Of a stretch of 64,000 nt of DNA, positions 46,058 to 55,788 are shown one piece after another (the stretch's first letter is position 1; each line of letters begins with the position of its first letter). Both the position numbers and the translations under genes were made by a program. The DNA comes from Enterobacter chuandaensis (GTDB taxonomy: Bacteria > Pseudomonadota > Gammaproteobacteria > Enterobacterales > Enterobacteriaceae). The stretch spans positions 1-64,000 of the forward strand of contig NZ_QZCS01000007.1 of NCBI RefSeq assembly GCF_003594915.1, read 5' to 3'. A model generated the notes under the pieces. That model ran no database searches. It was not told where the DNA came from and worked only from the letters and a program-made list of their open reading frames with translations.

Positions 46058-46588
46058 ATGGATAGTTCGTTTACGCCCATTGAACAAATGCTTAAATTCC
46101 GCGCCAGTCGTCATGAGGACTTCCCGTATCAGGAAATCCTGCTGACCCGCCTGTGCATGCACATGCAGGGTAAACTACTGGAAAATCGCAATAAAATGCT
46201 GAAAGCTCAAGGGATTAACGAGACGTTGTTTATGGCGTTGATTACGCTGGAGTCTCAGGAAAACCATAGCATTCAGCCTTCTGAGCTGAGCTGCGCGCTG
46301 GGATCGTCCCGTACCAATGCGACCCGTATTGCCGATGAGCTGGAAAAGCGCGGCTGGATTGAGCGCCGTGAAAGCGATAACGATCGCCGCTGCCTGCATC
46401 TGCAATTGACCGATAAAGGTCACCAGTTCCTGCGTGAGGTGCTGCCACCTCAGCACAATTGCCTGCACAAACTCTGGTCTGCCCTCAGTACCTCCGAGCG
46501 CGACCAGCTTGAGCACATCACTCGCAAGCTGCTCACCCGTCTGGACCAGATGGATGAAGAAGGCGCTGTTCTTGAGGCGCTGCGCTAA
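46058..46588 (+). CDS. emrR: EmrR (MprA), MarR-family repressor
   Basis: A 176-residue MarR-type repressor of the emrAB pump. The winged HTH is at [45 protein letters not shown] (residues about 74-118). Length and order match E. coli MprA/EmrR. It senses uncouplers and hydrophobic drugs. Confidence 0.94.
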   Translation: MDSSFTPIEQMLKFRASRHEDFPYQEILLTRLCMHMQGKLLENRNKMLKAQGINETLFMALITLESQENHSIQPSELSCALGSSRTNATRIADELEKRGWIERRESDNDRRCLHLQLTDKGHQFLREVLPPQHNCLHKLWSALSTSERDQLEHITRKLLTRLDQMDEEGAVLEALR

Positions 46589-46633
46589 CGCGACGACACG
46601 CTCAACAATCCAGATTTATATAAGAAAACCGAC

Positions 46634-46663
46634 AGGCCAGCACGTCACACTGCTGGCCTTTCT
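46634..46663 (+). terminator. Hairpin between emrR and emrA
   Basis: Stem aggccagca (46634-46642) pairs with tgctggcct (46651-46659) and a short T stretch follows. It probably acts as a partial terminator setting the ratio of repressor to pump. Confidence 0.65.
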
Positions 46664-46716
46664 GACAACAGGTCGGCTCAGCCGATGTGAAAATAAGAAG
46701 ATCGTGGAGAACAACA

Positions 46717-47889
46717 ATGAGCGCAAATGCGGAGAGCACTACCCCGCAGCAACCGGCCAATAAGAAAGGCAAACGTAAAAGTGCCCTTCTTCTGTTGACC
46801 TTGCTCTTTATTATTATTGCCGTGGCATATGGGATCTATTGGTTTTTAGTATTGCGTCATGCAGAAGAGACTGACGACGCATACGTGGCAGGGAACCAGG
46901 TACAGATTATGGCGCAGGTGTCGGGCAGCGTGACGAAAGTCTGGGCTGACAATACTGACTTTGTGCAAAAAGGCGATGTGTTGGTGACCCTCGATCCAAC
47001 CGACGCCCAGCAGGCCTTTGAGAAAGCCCAGACCGCGCTGGCCTCCAGCGTCCGTCAGACCCGCCAGCTGATGATCAACAGTAAACAGCTGCAGGCCAAC
47101 ATCGACGTGCAGAAAACCGCACTCGCGCAGGCGCAGAGCGACCTGAACCGCCGTGTACCGCTCGGCACCGCTAACCTGATTGGCCGTGAAGAGCTGCAGC
47201 ACGCGCGCGACGCGGTTGCCAGTGCCCAGGCACAGCTGGACGTGGCGATTCAACAGTACAACGCCAACCAGGCGATGGTGCTCGGCACCAGCCTCGAAAA
47301 CCAGCCCGCCGTTCAGCAGGCGGCGACTGAAGTACGCAACGCATGGCTTGCCCTGCAGCGTACCAAAATCGTCAGCCCGATGACCGGCTACGTCTCCCGC
47401 CGTTCCGTCCAGCCAGGGGCGCAGATTAGCCCGACCACGCCGCTGATGGCGGTCGTGCCGGCAGACAACCTGTGGGTAGACGCTAACTTTAAAGAGACGC
47501 AGCTCGCCCATATGCGTATCGGCCAGACCGCGACGGTCGTCAGCGACATCTACGGCGATGACGTGAAGTACACCGGGAAAGTGGTGGGTCTGGATATGGG
47601 GACGGGCAGCGCCTTCTCCCTGCTCCCTGCGCAAAACGCCACCGGTAACTGGATCAAAGTGGTTCAGCGTCTGCCCGTGCGTATCGAGCTGGATGCCAAA
47701 CAGCTGGCGGATCACCCACTGCGTATCGGCCTCTCAACGCTGGTGACGGTCGATACCGCTAACCGCGACGGTCAGATCCTCGCAAGCCAGGTGCGTAGCA
47801 GCCCGGCTTATGAAAGTAACGCCCGTGAAATTAGCCTCGATCCGGTCAACAAGCTGATCGATGACATCGTGAAGGCAAACGCCGGTTAA
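46717..47889 (+). CDS. emrA: EmrA, membrane-fusion subunit of EmrAB-TolC
   Basis: A 390-residue HlyD-type adaptor. A membrane helix (residues about 25-45, ALLLLTLLFIIIAVAYGIYWFLV) is followed by the lipoyl halves (EETDDAYVAGNQVQIMAQVSGSV and IVSPMTGYVSRRSVQPGAQI) and a coiled coil. The start at 46717 follows gtggaga and gives MSANAEST as in E. coli. An in-frame ATG 30 nt upstream is not supported. Confidence 0.94.
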   Translation: MSANAESTTPQQPANKKGKRKSALLLLTLLFIIIAVAYGIYWFLVLRHAEETDDAYVAGNQVQIMAQVSGSVTKVWADNTDFVQKGDVLVTLDPTDAQQAFEKAQTALASSVRQTRQLMINSKQLQANIDVQKTALAQAQSDLNRRVPLGTANLIGREELQHARDAVASAQAQLDVAIQQYNANQAMVLGTSLENQPAVQQAATEVRNAWLALQRTKIVSPMTGYVSRRSVQPGAQISPTTPLMAVVPADNLWVDANFKETQLAHMRIGQTATVVSDIYGDDVKYTGKVVGLDMGTGSAFSLLPAQNATGNWIKVVQRLPVRIELDAKQLADHPLRIGLSTLVTVDTANRDGQILASQVRSSPAYESNAREISLDPVNKLIDDIVKANAG

Positions 47890-47905
47890 TCCGAAGGTGA
47901 GCGTT

Positions 47906-49453
47906 ATGCAACAGCAAAAGCCGCAAAAACCGCTGGAAGGCGCGCAGCTGGTCATTATGACCATCGCGCTGTCGCTGGCGACATTCATGCAGGTGCTGGA
48001 CTCCACCATCGCAAACGTGGCGATCCCAACCATCGCCGGCAACCTTGGCTCGTCGCTGAGCCAGGGAACCTGGGTCATTACCTCGTTCGGGGTGGCGAAC
48101 GCCATCTCCATCCCTATCACCGGCTGGCTGGCGAAGCGCGTCGGTGAGGTGAAGCTATTCCTCTGGTCCACGGTAGCGTTTGTTCTTGCCTCCTGGGCGT
48201 GCGGCATGTCAAGCAGCCTGACGATGCTGATTTTCTTCCGCGTCATTCAGGGGATTGTCGCCGGGCCGCTGATCCCGCTGTCGCAGAGTTTGCTGCTGAG
48301 CAACTACCCCCCAGCAAAACGTTCGGTCGCGCTGGCGCTGTGGTCTATGACCGTTATCGTCGCGCCTATCTGCGGACCGATTCTGGGCGGGTATATCAGC
48401 GATAACTACCACTGGGGCTGGATCTTCTTTATCAACGTACCGATTGGCGCCGTCGTGGTATTGATGACGCTGCAGTCGCTGCGGGGACGAGAGACGCGCA
48501 CCGAACAGCGGCGAATCGACAGCATCGGGCTGGCGCTGCTGATCCTGGGCATCGGCAGCCTGCAGATTATGCTCGACCGCGGTAAAGAGCTCGACTGGTT
48601 CAACTCGCAGGAAATCATCATCCTGACCATTGTCGCGGTGGTGTCGATAAGCTTCCTGATTGTCTGGGAGCTGACGGACGATAACCCGATTGTCGATCTC
48701 TCGCTCTTTAAATCGCGAAACTTCACCATCGGCTGCCTGTGTATCAGCCTCGCCTATATGCTCTACTTCGGCGCGATTGTTCTGCTGCCGCAGCTGTTGC
48801 AGGAGGTGTATGGCTATACCGCGACCTGGGCGGGACTGGCCTCGGCGCCCGTTGGGGTGATCCCGGTACTGCTGTCGCCGATTATTGGCCGCTTCGCCCA
48901 CAAGCTCGACATGCGTCGGCTGGTGACGTTCAGCTTCATCATGTACGCCGTGTGCTTCTACTGGCGCGCGTATACCTTTGAGCCGGGAATGGACTTTGGC
49001 GCCTCGGCGTGGCCGCAGTTCATTCAGGGCTTTGCGGTGGCGTGCTTCTTTATGCCGCTGACCACCATTACGCTCTCTGGCCTGCCGCCTGAGCGTCTGG
49101 CGGCGGCATCAAGCCTGTCGAACTTCACCCGTACGCTTGCGGGCTCCATCGGGACGTCGATCACCACCACCCTGTGGACGAACCGTGAATCGATGCACCA
49201 TGCCCAACTGACCGAAGCGGTGAACCCGTACAATCCGAACGCCCAGCAGATGTACAGTCAGCTTCAGGGCATGGGGATGACGGAGCAGCAGGCATCCGGC
49301 TGGATTGCCCAGCAGATCACCAATCAGGGGTTGATTATCTCGGCAAACGAGATTTTCTGGATATCGGCAGGGATCTTCATCGTCCTGCTGGGGCTGGTGT
49401 GGTTTGCCAGACCGCCGTTTGGCGCCGGTGGCGGCGGCGGTGGGGCGCACTAA
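47906..49453 (+). CDS. emrB: EmrB, multidrug MFS pump (DHA2)
   Basis: A 515-residue exporter with 14 membrane segments that expels uncouplers and hydrophobic drugs with EmrA and TolC. DHA2 motifs are LDSTIANVAIPTIAGNLG, GWLAKRVGEVKLF and WSMTVIVAPICGPILGGYI. The C-terminus is glycine-rich (GAGGGGGGAH). The ATG at 47906 has aaggtgag 7 nt upstream. The GTG at 47897 lies inside that ribosome site and is a poorer start. Confidence 0.95.
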   Translation: MQQQKPQKPLEGAQLVIMTIALSLATFMQVLDSTIANVAIPTIAGNLGSSLSQGTWVITSFGVANAISIPITGWLAKRVGEVKLFLWSTVAFVLASWACGMSSSLTMLIFFRVIQGIVAGPLIPLSQSLLLSNYPPAKRSVALALWSMTVIVAPICGPILGGYISDNYHWGWIFFINVPIGAVVVLMTLQSLRGRETRTEQRRIDSIGLALLILGIGSLQIMLDRGKELDWFNSQEIIILTIVAVVSISFLIVWELTDDNPIVDLSLFKSRNFTIGCLCISLAYMLYFGAIVLLPQLLQEVYGYTATWAGLASAPVGVIPVLLSPIIGRFAHKLDMRRLVTFSFIMYAVCFYWRAYTFEPGMDFGASAWPQFIQGFAVACFFMPLTTITLSGLPPERLAAASSLSNFTRTLAGSIGTSITTTLWTNRESMHHAQLTEAVNPYNPNAQQMYSQLQGMGMTEQQASGWIAQQITNQGLIISANEIFWISAGIFIVLLGLVWFARPPFGAGGGGGGAH

Positions 49454-49549
49454 TTCGCGTTGTCCAGAACGCGACAGCGATTGTCAGTTTCGATAAAGCA
49501 GCGCTCCTGAAATCACTTCACGATAGTGAAAAGACAACAGGAGCGCATC

Positions 49550-51205
49550 ATGCTGAACACACCCGCCGACAAATACCAGCCTTACCCCACCGTTTCATTA
49601 CCCGACCGCCGCTGGCCGGAGCAGACCATCACCCGCGCGCCGCGCTGGCTTTCGACCGACTTACGCGACGGTAACCAGGCGCTTGCTGAGCCGATGGACA
49701 GCGCCCGCAAGCTTCAGTTCTGGGATCTGCTGCTGGGCTGCGGATTCAAAGAGATCGAGGTCGCTTTTCCTTCCGCCTCGCAGACGGATTTCAACTTTGT
49801 TCGTCAGCTGATTGAAGAGAACCGCATCCCCGATGACGTCACGATTCAGGTGTTAACGCAGGCGCGGGAAGATCTCATCCGTCGCACTTTTGAATCCCTG
49901 CGCGGCGCGAAGCAGGCCACCGTTCATCTGTATAACGCCACCGCCCCGCTGTTCCGCCGCCTGGTGTTCGGCATGGAAAAAGCACAAATCGTTGAGCTGG
50001 CGACGCGCGCCACGCGCCTGATTCGTCAACTGTGTGAAGAGAACCCTGACACCCGCTGGCAGTACGAGTACTCCCCGGAAACCTTCTGCTTTACCGAGCC
50101 GGAGTTTGCGCTGGAGATTTGTGAAGCCGTGGCGGAGATCTGGCAGCCGTGCGATGCGCGGCCCATGGTGATCAACTTACCCGCTACCGTCGAGGTTAGT
50201 ACGCCCAACGTCTACGCCGACCAGATCGAGTATTTCTGCCGCCACTTCAGCCGCCGCCGCGACGTGTGCATCAGCGTGCATCCGCATAACGACCGCGGCA
50301 CCGGCGTCGCCAGCGCGGAGCTGGCAGTGATGGCAGGTGCAGACCGCGTTGAAGGCTGCCTGTTTGGCAACGGCGAGCGCACGGGCAACGTCTGTCTGGT
50401 GACGCTGGCGATGAACCTTTACAGCCAGGGCGTTAGCCCGAACCTGGATTTCAGCGACATGAACCGGGTGGTGGAAGTGGTGGAAGCCTGCAACCAGCTG
50501 CCGGTGCACCCACGTCATCCGTGGGCGGGTCGGCTGGCGTATACCGCCTTCTCCGGCTCGCACCAGGACGCGATCAAAAAAGGCTTTGATGCCCGTAAGC
50601 CTGACGATCGCTGGGAGATGCCCTATCTGCCCGTCGATCCGCAGGATATCGGCTGCACCTACGAAGCGGTGATCCGCGTGAACAGCCAGTCAGGAAAAAG
50701 CGGCAGCGCATGGCTTATCGAGCAAAATCATGGGCTGAAACTGCCCCGTGCCCTGCAGCAGGATTTCAGCCAGCACGTGCAACAGGAAACCGATAGCCAC
50801 GGAAAAGAGATGACGCAGAATGCGCTGTGGCAACTGTTCCGCACCCGCTATGGGCTGGTAACCACGCCGCAGTTTGCGCTGCAATCCTACCACAGCGACG
50901 GCCAGCAGGACGGCCAGCTGCGCTTAACGGCAAGCATCTATACGCAGGGGGGAACGCGCCAACTGGAGGGCCAGGGCAACGGTCTGCTCTCCGCCGCCGC
51001 TCAGGGCTTAAGCCGCTGGGTTAACGCGCCGTTTGTGATTAAGGATTATCACGAACATACGTTAGGCGAACGCAGCGACAGCCGCTCGGTGGCCTATATT
51101 CGCTGTCTGTTCCAGGACGGTACCAGCCGCTGGGGCGTGGGCATCGACAGCGACGTGGCGCGCGCGTCGCTTCAGGCGCTGCTTAACGCCGTCAGTCGTT
51201 CTTAA
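49550..51205 (+). CDS. 2-isopropylmalate synthase, type 2 LeuA
   Basis: A 551-residue enzyme that joins acetyl-CoA and 2-ketoisovalerate, the first step of leucine synthesis. The catalytic motif LSTDLRDGNQALAEP spans residues 34-48, the metal ligands HPHND begin at His244, and GADRVEGCLFGNGERTGNV follows. The N-terminal extension (DKYQPYPTVSLPDRRWPEQTI) and length mark the LeuA2 form known from actinobacteria and many proteobacteria, unlike the roughly 520-residue LeuA of the enteric leuABCD operon, which is not in this window. The C-terminal regulatory domain is present. The start has caggag upstream. Its 3' end overlaps the convergent AraC gene by 14 nt. A related acyl-CoA condensation is possible. 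Confidence 0.85.
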   Translation: MLNTPADKYQPYPTVSLPDRRWPEQTITRAPRWLSTDLRDGNQALAEPMDSARKLQFWDLLLGCGFKEIEVAFPSASQTDFNFVRQLIEENRIPDDVTIQVLTQAREDLIRRTFESLRGAKQATVHLYNATAPLFRRLVFGMEKAQIVELATRATRLIRQLCEENPDTRWQYEYSPETFCFTEPEFALEICEAVAEIWQPCDARPMVINLPATVEVSTPNVYADQIEYFCRHFSRRRDVCISVHPHNDRGTGVASAELAVMAGADRVEGCLFGNGERTGNVCLVTLAMNLYSQGVSPNLDFSDMNRVVEVVEACNQLPVHPRHPWAGRLAYTAFSGSHQDAIKKGFDARKPDDRWEMPYLPVDPQDIGCTYEAVIRVNSQSGKSGSAWLIEQNHGLKLPRALQQDFSQHVQQETDSHGKEMTQNALWQLFRTRYGLVTTPQFALQSYHSDGQQDGQLRLTASIYTQGGTRQLEGQGNGLLSAAAQGLSRWVNAPFVIKDYHEHTLGERSDSRSVAYIRCLFQDGTSRWGVGIDSDVARASLQALLNAVSRS

Positions 51206-51956
51206 AGTAATCGCTGGGTGAAGTTCCCATCACCCGGCGGAACATCGCCGTAAAGGCGCTGTTGCTGCCATAACCCAGATCCAGCGCCACGCGTAATACC
51301 GGCTGGCCCTGCGCCAGCCGTACTAAAGCTTCCAGCAGTCGCGCCCTTCTCACCCACTCGCTATAGCTCACGCCCGTCTGCTGCTGAAAATGGCGGTTCA
51401 GCGTGCGTTCGCTCATCCCTACAATGTCTGCGGCCTGCGCACTGCTCCAGCTTTCTCCCGAGGACTGTCGAATCTGCTGGCAGAGGTGGCGCAGCGCTTC
51501 ACTTTCCGGCTCGGGAAGGTGAAACGGCAGTACCGGCATGAGACGAATTTCATCGAGGATCAGCTCATAAACCCGTTCATCGCGGCTACCGGGTGCGTAA
51601 GATTCCGGTAGCGTCAGGGAGGTAAGGATCAGCTCGCGCAACAGCGGTGAGATCTGCACGATCTGACAGGTCGCCGGGAGATCGGCGCGCGCCAGCGGAT
51701 CGATGAACAACGTTCGCGCTGCGACGTTGCCGGTGATACGAAGCGAGTGCTGTGTCCCCGCCGGTAGCCAGACGCCGCGCCCGGGAGGAACAACCCAACA
51801 TCCTGATGCAGTATCGACCCGCACCACGCCGCTCAGGGTGTGCAACAGCTGCGCGCAGTCGTGCTGATGCCACGGCTCGCTGTCGCCGTGAACGTAATCA
51901 TGGGCAAACGGAACGAGGGGACGATGGGTAAAGGAGAAGGTTGCGGTTGTGGTCAT
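51192..51956 (-). CDS. AraC-family regulator with cupin sensor
   Basis: A 254-residue AraC/XylS regulator. The N-terminal cupin (HDYVHGDSEPWHQHDCAQLLHTLSGVVRV and PPGRGVWLPAGTQHSLRI) is followed by two C-terminal HTH motifs (SSAQAADIVGMSERTLNRHFQQQTG and LRVALDLGYGSNSAFTAMFRRVMGTSPSDYF). It is convergent with leuA2, so control of that gene is not implied by the layout. Similar enteric regulators often control MFS pumps. The target is unknown. Confidence 0.87.
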   Translation of the reverse strand: MTTTATFSFTHRPLVPFAHDYVHGDSEPWHQHDCAQLLHTLSGVVRVDTASGCWVVPPGRGVWLPAGTQHSLRITGNVAARTLFIDPLARADLPATCQIVQISPLLRELILTSLTLPESYAPGSRDERVYELILDEIRLMPVLPFHLPEPESEALRHLCQQIRQSSGESWSSAQAADIVGMSERTLNRHFQQQTGVSYSEWVRRARLLEALVRLAQGQPVLRVALDLGYGSNSAFTAMFRRVMGTSPSDYFKND

Positions 51957-51967
51957 GGGGTTAAACC

Positions 51968-52000
51968 ACCCTCACCCTACCCTCTCCCTGAGGGAGAGGG
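51968..52000. repeat. CCCTCTCCC-type intergenic repeat, copy 3
   Basis: Arms ccctctccct and agggagaggg form a hairpin between the luxS and araC-type genes, preceded by ccctcaccctac. It is the third copy in the window and may terminate luxS transcription on the minus strand. Confidence 0.7.
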
Positions 52001-52010
52001 AAAAGGTGCC

Positions 52011-52526
52011 CTAGATGTGCAGTTCCTGCAGTTTTTCTTTTGGCAGGGCCAGCTCTTCGTTGCTGTTCACGCGAACGTCACGCTCGATGATGTGACGCGC
52101 GATCTCCTGCGCTTCTTCCAGAGAGTGCATCTGGTAAGTGCCGCACTGGTAAACGTTCAGCTCAGGGATCTGGTTCTGCTCTTTCACTTTCAGCACGTCT
52201 TCCATCGCCGCTTTCCACGCATCGGCAACGCGTTTCTCTTCAGGCTGGCCAATCAGGCTCATGTAGAAACCGGTACGGCAGCCCATCGGGGAGATATCGA
52301 TGATCTCAACGCCGTTGCCGTTCAGGTGGTCACGCATGAAACCCGCGAACAGGTGTTCCAGGGTATGAATGCCTTTCTCTGGCATCACTTCTTTATTCGG
52401 CACGCAGAAACGCAGATCGAAGACGGTGATCGTGTCGCCGTGCGGGGTGTGCATGGTCTTCGCCACGCGAACTGCAGGTGCTTCCATACGGGTATGGTCG
52501 ACAGTAAAGCTATCTAATAACGGCAT
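52011..52526 (-). CDS. luxS: LuxS, S-ribosylhomocysteine lyase
   Basis: A 171-residue zinc/iron enzyme that makes homocysteine and the autoinducer-2 precursor. His54 and His58 in [15 protein letters not shown] bind the metal with a Cys in the later YQCGTYQ, and Cys83 in MGCRTGFYM is catalytic. Length and place next to micA and gshA match E. coli. It recycles S-adenosylhomocysteine. Confidence 0.96.
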   Translation of the reverse strand: MPLLDSFTVDHTRMEAPAVRVAKTMHTPHGDTITVFDLRFCVPNKEVMPEKGIHTLEHLFAGFMRDHLNGNGVEIIDISPMGCRTGFYMSLIGQPEEKRVADAWKAAMEDVLKVKEQNQIPELNVYQCGTYQMHSLEEAQEIARHIIERDVRVNSNEELALPKEKLQELHI

Positions 52527-52561
52527 ACGTCACCTCCGATAGTGATTTTTTTTAAAATAAA

Positions 52562-52591
52562 CTGAACTCTTCTACAGAATGCACGTCTGAG
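52562..52591 (+). promoter_or_regulatory. Sigma-E-type promoter of micA
   Basis: tgaactct (52563-52570) and tctga (52586-52590) fit the GAACTT...TCTGA sigma-E consensus with about 16 nt spacing, and the RNA start at 52597 lies 6 nt further. Sigma-E control of MicA is established in E. coli. Confidence 0.75.
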
Positions 52592-52596
52592 TATAT

Positions 52597-52670
52597 GAAA
52601 GACGCGCATTTGTTATCATCATCCCTGAATTCAGAGATGTATATTTTGGCCACAGCGATGTGGCCTTTTT
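52597..52670 (+). ncRNA. micA: MicA small RNA
   Basis: A 74-nt Hfq-dependent sRNA that represses ompA and other envelope mRNAs. The 5' seed gaaagacgcgcatttg and the region to gaattcagagatg agree with E. coli MicA. The terminator hairpin (ttggccac/gtggcctttt) has a changed loop but is intact. It lies between divergent luxS and the 3' end of gshA, antisense to neither coding region. Confidence 0.93.
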
Positions 52671-52679
52671 CTTTTCTGC

Positions 52680-54224
52680 TTAAGACTGCTTCGCCAGAAA
52701 CGCCTCAAACGACTCTGTATCCGCCGCTTCAACCTCTTTCTGACGCACCACGGACGCCTCGCGTTCCGCGATAAAATCCGCCTCGCTCAGGATCGCTAAC
52801 GGCTCATGCATCAGCATCTCACGGTACTCCGCTGAGAGTGAACGCCCCGTACCGCCAATCCCCTGCTCGATCATGGAACGCAGAATACGCGCTGAGAACG
52901 TCAGTTCCGGGTTATCGAAGCATTCCACCAGCTGGTCGCAAATCTGTTGATATGCGTCACCGCCGTCGATGCTGTCCATTGTCCGGGCAACACGCTTCAG
53001 GTCGTGGAACAGATCTTTACCCACCTTGGCCAGCGGGAACTGCGCCGTTTCACAACCAATACCTAACGTCAGGCCAGGCTTGCGCCCTTCCAGGATCACG
53101 CGGTTCCAGTTGGTGCGCGTACAGAGCAGTTCGTCTGAGCTCATTTCCGGCGCATCCGCCAGCGCGCACCAGACCATAAACAGATCCAGGAAGCGCACCT
53201 GCTGCTCGTCAACGCCAATCGGCGAGAACGGGTTGATATCCAGCGAGCGTACTTCAATATATTCAATGCCGCCGCGCTGCAGCGCATCCGACGGCGTTTC
53301 ACCGCTGCGCGTCACGCGCTTCGGACGAATTGGCGCATACAGCTCATTTTCAATCTGCAGCACATTGCTGTTGATTTGCAGGCGCTTGCCGTCTTTTTCG
53401 AGGCCGATTTTCTCGTACTCTTCCGACGGGGTTTTGATCGCCCGCTTCAATCCTGCCACATATTCGTGCAATTCGTTAAACGTAATACCGAGATTGCTTT
53501 GCGATTTATTGGTATAGCCCAGATCGCTCATGCGCAGAGAGGTCGCATACGGGAGATAGTACATTCCGCACTCGGTTTTTTCGAACGGCAGCGTGGTCGG
53601 TTTCCCCTGCAGGAACGATGAGCAGATTGCCGGAGACGCGCCAAACAGGTACGGAATCACCCAGCCGAAACGGTAATAGTTGCGGATCAAACGGAAGTAT
53701 CCCGCGGAGATCGCTTCTTTATCCGTATCTCCCCCTTTCGCCTGCCAGAACGCCATCGGCAAAGAGAAATTGTAGTGCACGCCAGAGATCGTCTGCATCA
53801 GTGCGCCGTAGCGATTTTTCAGACCTTCACGATAGAGCGTTTTCAGCTGGCCAATGTTTGACGTGCCGTACTGCGCCAGCTCAATCTCCTGGCCCTGCTC
53901 GATATAACACGGCATGCTGAGCGGCCACATACGCTCATCGCCGAGATTGCGCGCGGTGTAGCGATGGATGTCGCGCATGATCGTCAGCATATGATCAATA
54001 TCGCCGTCCACCGGCGTGATGAACTCCAGCAGCGCTTCAGCGAAATCGGTTGTGATCCATTTATGTGTCAGCGCCGAGCCTAACGCCTTCGGGTGACCCG
54101 TCGTCGCTAAGCTACCGTCCGCGTTAACGCGCAGCGTTTCACGCTCGAGACCACGCTGAATACCCTTCAGAGCCTGAGGGTGGTTTTCCAGCCAGGCCAG
54201 CGCCTGAGATACGTCCGGGATCAA
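52680..54224 (-). CDS. gshA: GshA, glutamate-cysteine ligase
   Basis: A 514-residue enzyme of the proteobacterial GshA family, catalysing the first step of glutathione synthesis. Family segments include [52 protein letters not shown] and [21 protein letters not shown]. Length is close to the E. coli protein (518). The ATG is preceded by a gggaggtc ribosome site. Confidence 0.95.
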   Translation of the reverse strand: MIPDVSQALAWLENHPQALKGIQRGLERETLRVNADGSLATTGHPKALGSALTHKWITTDFAEALLEFITPVDGDIDHMLTIMRDIHRYTARNLGDERMWPLSMPCYIEQGQEIELAQYGTSNIGQLKTLYREGLKNRYGALMQTISGVHYNFSLPMAFWQAKGGDTDKEAISAGYFRLIRNYYRFGWVIPYLFGASPAICSSFLQGKPTTLPFEKTECGMYYLPYATSLRMSDLGYTNKSQSNLGITFNELHEYVAGLKRAIKTPSEEYEKIGLEKDGKRLQINSNVLQIENELYAPIRPKRVTRSGETPSDALQRGGIEYIEVRSLDINPFSPIGVDEQQVRFLDLFMVWCALADAPEMSSDELLCTRTNWNRVILEGRKPGLTLGIGCETAQFPLAKVGKDLFHDLKRVARTMDSIDGGDAYQQICDQLVECFDNPELTFSARILRSMIEQGIGGTGRSLSAEYREMLMHEPLAILSEADFIAEREASVVRQKEVEAADTESFEAFLAKQS

Positions 54225-54307
54225 ATTGACCTCCCGCCTGTCAAAGTAATGTTACTCAGCATAATTGTAATGGTTGACGATTGAAGGTCGCGTATTCATT
54301 CCACCAA

Positions 54308-54736
54308 TTAGTGCCACCACGTCATACCCTGTAGTGTTGCCCACGCCACGAGAACATAGCGCAACGCCTTGCCAAGGCACAAAAAAAAGAGCACCGGTCC
54401 CCAGGAGATGCGCATCCATCCCGCCAGCAGACACAGTAAATCGCCTATTACAGGCATCCAGCTTAATAACAGCGTGGCAGCGCCATAGCGTTTTAGCCAG
54501 CCGACTGCCTTTTCCTGCCAGCGCGATTTTTCACGCAGCGGAAAGAAACGCCCAAGAATAACGTTAGTCAGCCCTCCAAGGCTATTACCCATTGTTGCTA
54601 TTAATACCAGTAGCCAGGGCTGACTCACGCCGGACAACAGCATCGCCACCAGCACCACTTCCGAATTTCCCGGTAACAGCGTGGCGCTTAAAAAACTGCT
54701 GGCGAATAATGAGGCAAGTGACAGTGCGTCACTCAC
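54308..54736 (-). CDS. yqaA: YqaA, DedA-like inner-membrane protein
   Basis: A 142-residue membrane protein of the SNARE-associated/DedA-like group with about four hydrophobic segments and the motif LLPGNSEVVLVAMLLSG near the start. Its first codon overlaps the yqaB stop by 4 nt. Relatives are thought to be lipid or undecaprenyl-phosphate transporters, but YqaA itself is uncharacterised. Confidence 0.9.
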   Translation of the reverse strand: MSDALSLASLFASSFLSATLLPGNSEVVLVAMLLSGVSQPWLLVLIATMGNSLGGLTNVILGRFFPLREKSRWQEKAVGWLKRYGAATLLLSWMPVIGDLLCLLAGWMRISWGPVLFFLCLGKALRYVLVAWATLQGMTWWH

Positions 54737-55299
54737 AGTAAGCGCACATCCACCGCCGCCATTCCGGCATCACGTGCGGCCTGAATGCCGAAGTCGGCGT
54801 CTTCAAACACGACGCATTTTGCTGCCGGGACGCCCATTAATTCTGCGCAGAGCAGGAAGGTGTCCGGTGCGGGCTTGTGATTTTTAACATGATCGGCGGC
54901 CACCACGGCAGAAAAATAGTGGCGCAGGCCAAGATGGTTGAGCAACGCTTCTGCTATCGCGCTCTCGCTGCCCGTCCCGACAGACATAGGACGACGCCCG
55001 TGCCACTCTTTGACGACGTCAATGAGCGGTAAAGGCTGCACGGTGTCTAACAGTATGGCTTTCACCGCGTCGGTTTTTTCACGCGCGAGCTGGTGCGGGT
55101 CGAGATCGGCCTGATTTAGTTCAATTACGGCCTGCGCAATACGCCAGGTAGGGGATCCGTTGAGGGCAATCATCGCCTGAAGGTCGAAACGCATGCCGTA
55201 GCGACCCAGGACCTCGGTCCAGGCTTGACGATGCGTGGGTTCAGTATCCAGGATGGTGCCATCCATGTCGAAGATCAAACCGTCATACTGTGCGTACAT
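54733..55299 (-). CDS. yqaB: YqaB, HAD-family fructose-1-phosphatase
   Basis: A 188-residue HAD hydrolase. Nucleophile motif DMDGT (Asp11, Asp13), SVGTGSESA (motif II), Lys in HVKNHKPAPD (motif III) and VVFEDADFGIQAARDAG (motif IV) are present. E. coli YqaB acts on fructose-1-phosphate and related sugar phosphates. It is cotranscribed with yqaA. Confidence 0.92.
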   Translation of the reverse strand: MYAQYDGLIFDMDGTILDTEPTHRQAWTEVLGRYGMRFDLQAMIALNGSPTWRIAQAVIELNQADLDPHQLAREKTDAVKAILLDTVQPLPLIDVVKEWHGRRPMSVGTGSESAIAEALLNHLGLRHYFSAVVAADHVKNHKPAPDTFLLCAELMGVPAAKCVVFEDADFGIQAARDAGMAAVDVRLL

Positions 55300-55416
55300 C
55301 GTGCTCTCGCTAAACGATTAACAAAGCATTACTTTATCGTAAAAGGTGGTTTTTGTCGCTGACTGAGAGTGTGATTGCTGACGGAACGTCGAAGGAATAA
55401 ACAAAGAAGGAGAAGA

Positions 55417-55549
55417 TGGTGCATCCGGGAGGATTACTCGGCTTACGCCTCGCCCTGCGGGCCGTTGCTAAAGCAACGTTATCCTCCCTGCTGCTTGCGA
55501 TTAACTCGCAGACCTTAAAACAACAGCATCGCTGTTATCCAGGAGAATA
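55417..55549 (-). repeat. tRNA-tail repeat unit 1 (133 nt, structured)
   Basis: On the transcribed strand this unit follows tRNA-Arg copy 1 and ends with the last 19 nt of tRNA-Arg, including CCA. It can form hairpin aacagc/gctgtt followed by TGTTTT, hairpin CGTTGC-TTTA-GCAACG, GCCC-GCA-GGGC, GGC-GTAA-GCC, and a closing stem GGGAGGAT/ATCCTCCC made with the tRNA tail. The design recalls the rtT repeats of the E. coli tyrT operon. Upstream to yqaB (55300-55416) nothing else is seen. Confidence 0.75.
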
Positions 55550-55626
55550 TGGTGCATCCGGGAGGATTCGAACCTCCGACCGCTCGGTTCGTAGCCGAGT
55601 ACTCTATCCAGCTGAGCTACGGATGC
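55550..55626 (-). tRNA. tRNA-Arg(ACG), copy 1
   Basis: A full 77-nt tRNA with encoded CCA. Anticodon ACG lies at 55590-55592 (read on the minus strand). Acceptor GCATCCG/CGGATGC, D, anticodon (CTCGG/CCGAG) and T (GGAGG/CCTCC) stems all pair. It corresponds to the argV/Y/Z/Q group next to csrA in E. coli. Confidence 0.98.
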
Positions 55627-55655
55627 ATCGGGGAAATGCTTTTAGAAACAGTAAA

Positions 55656-55788
55656 TGGTGCATCCGGGAGGATTACTCGGCTGCGCCTCGCCCTTCGGCG
55701 CCGTTGCTAAAGCAACGTTATCCTCCCTGGTGCTTGCGATTAACTCGCAGACCTTAAAACAACGACATCGCTGTTATCTCGGAGAATA
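55656..55788 (-). repeat. tRNA-tail repeat unit 2 (133 nt, structured)
   Basis: The same length and organisation as unit 1. Differences keep the fold: the GCCC-GCA-GGGC hairpin becomes CGCC-GAAG-GGCG, the GGC-GTAA-GCC hairpin becomes GGC-GCA-GCC, and the closing stem with the 19-nt tRNA tail is unchanged. The terminator-like first hairpin is weaker (aacagc against gtcgtt). Confidence 0.75.
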
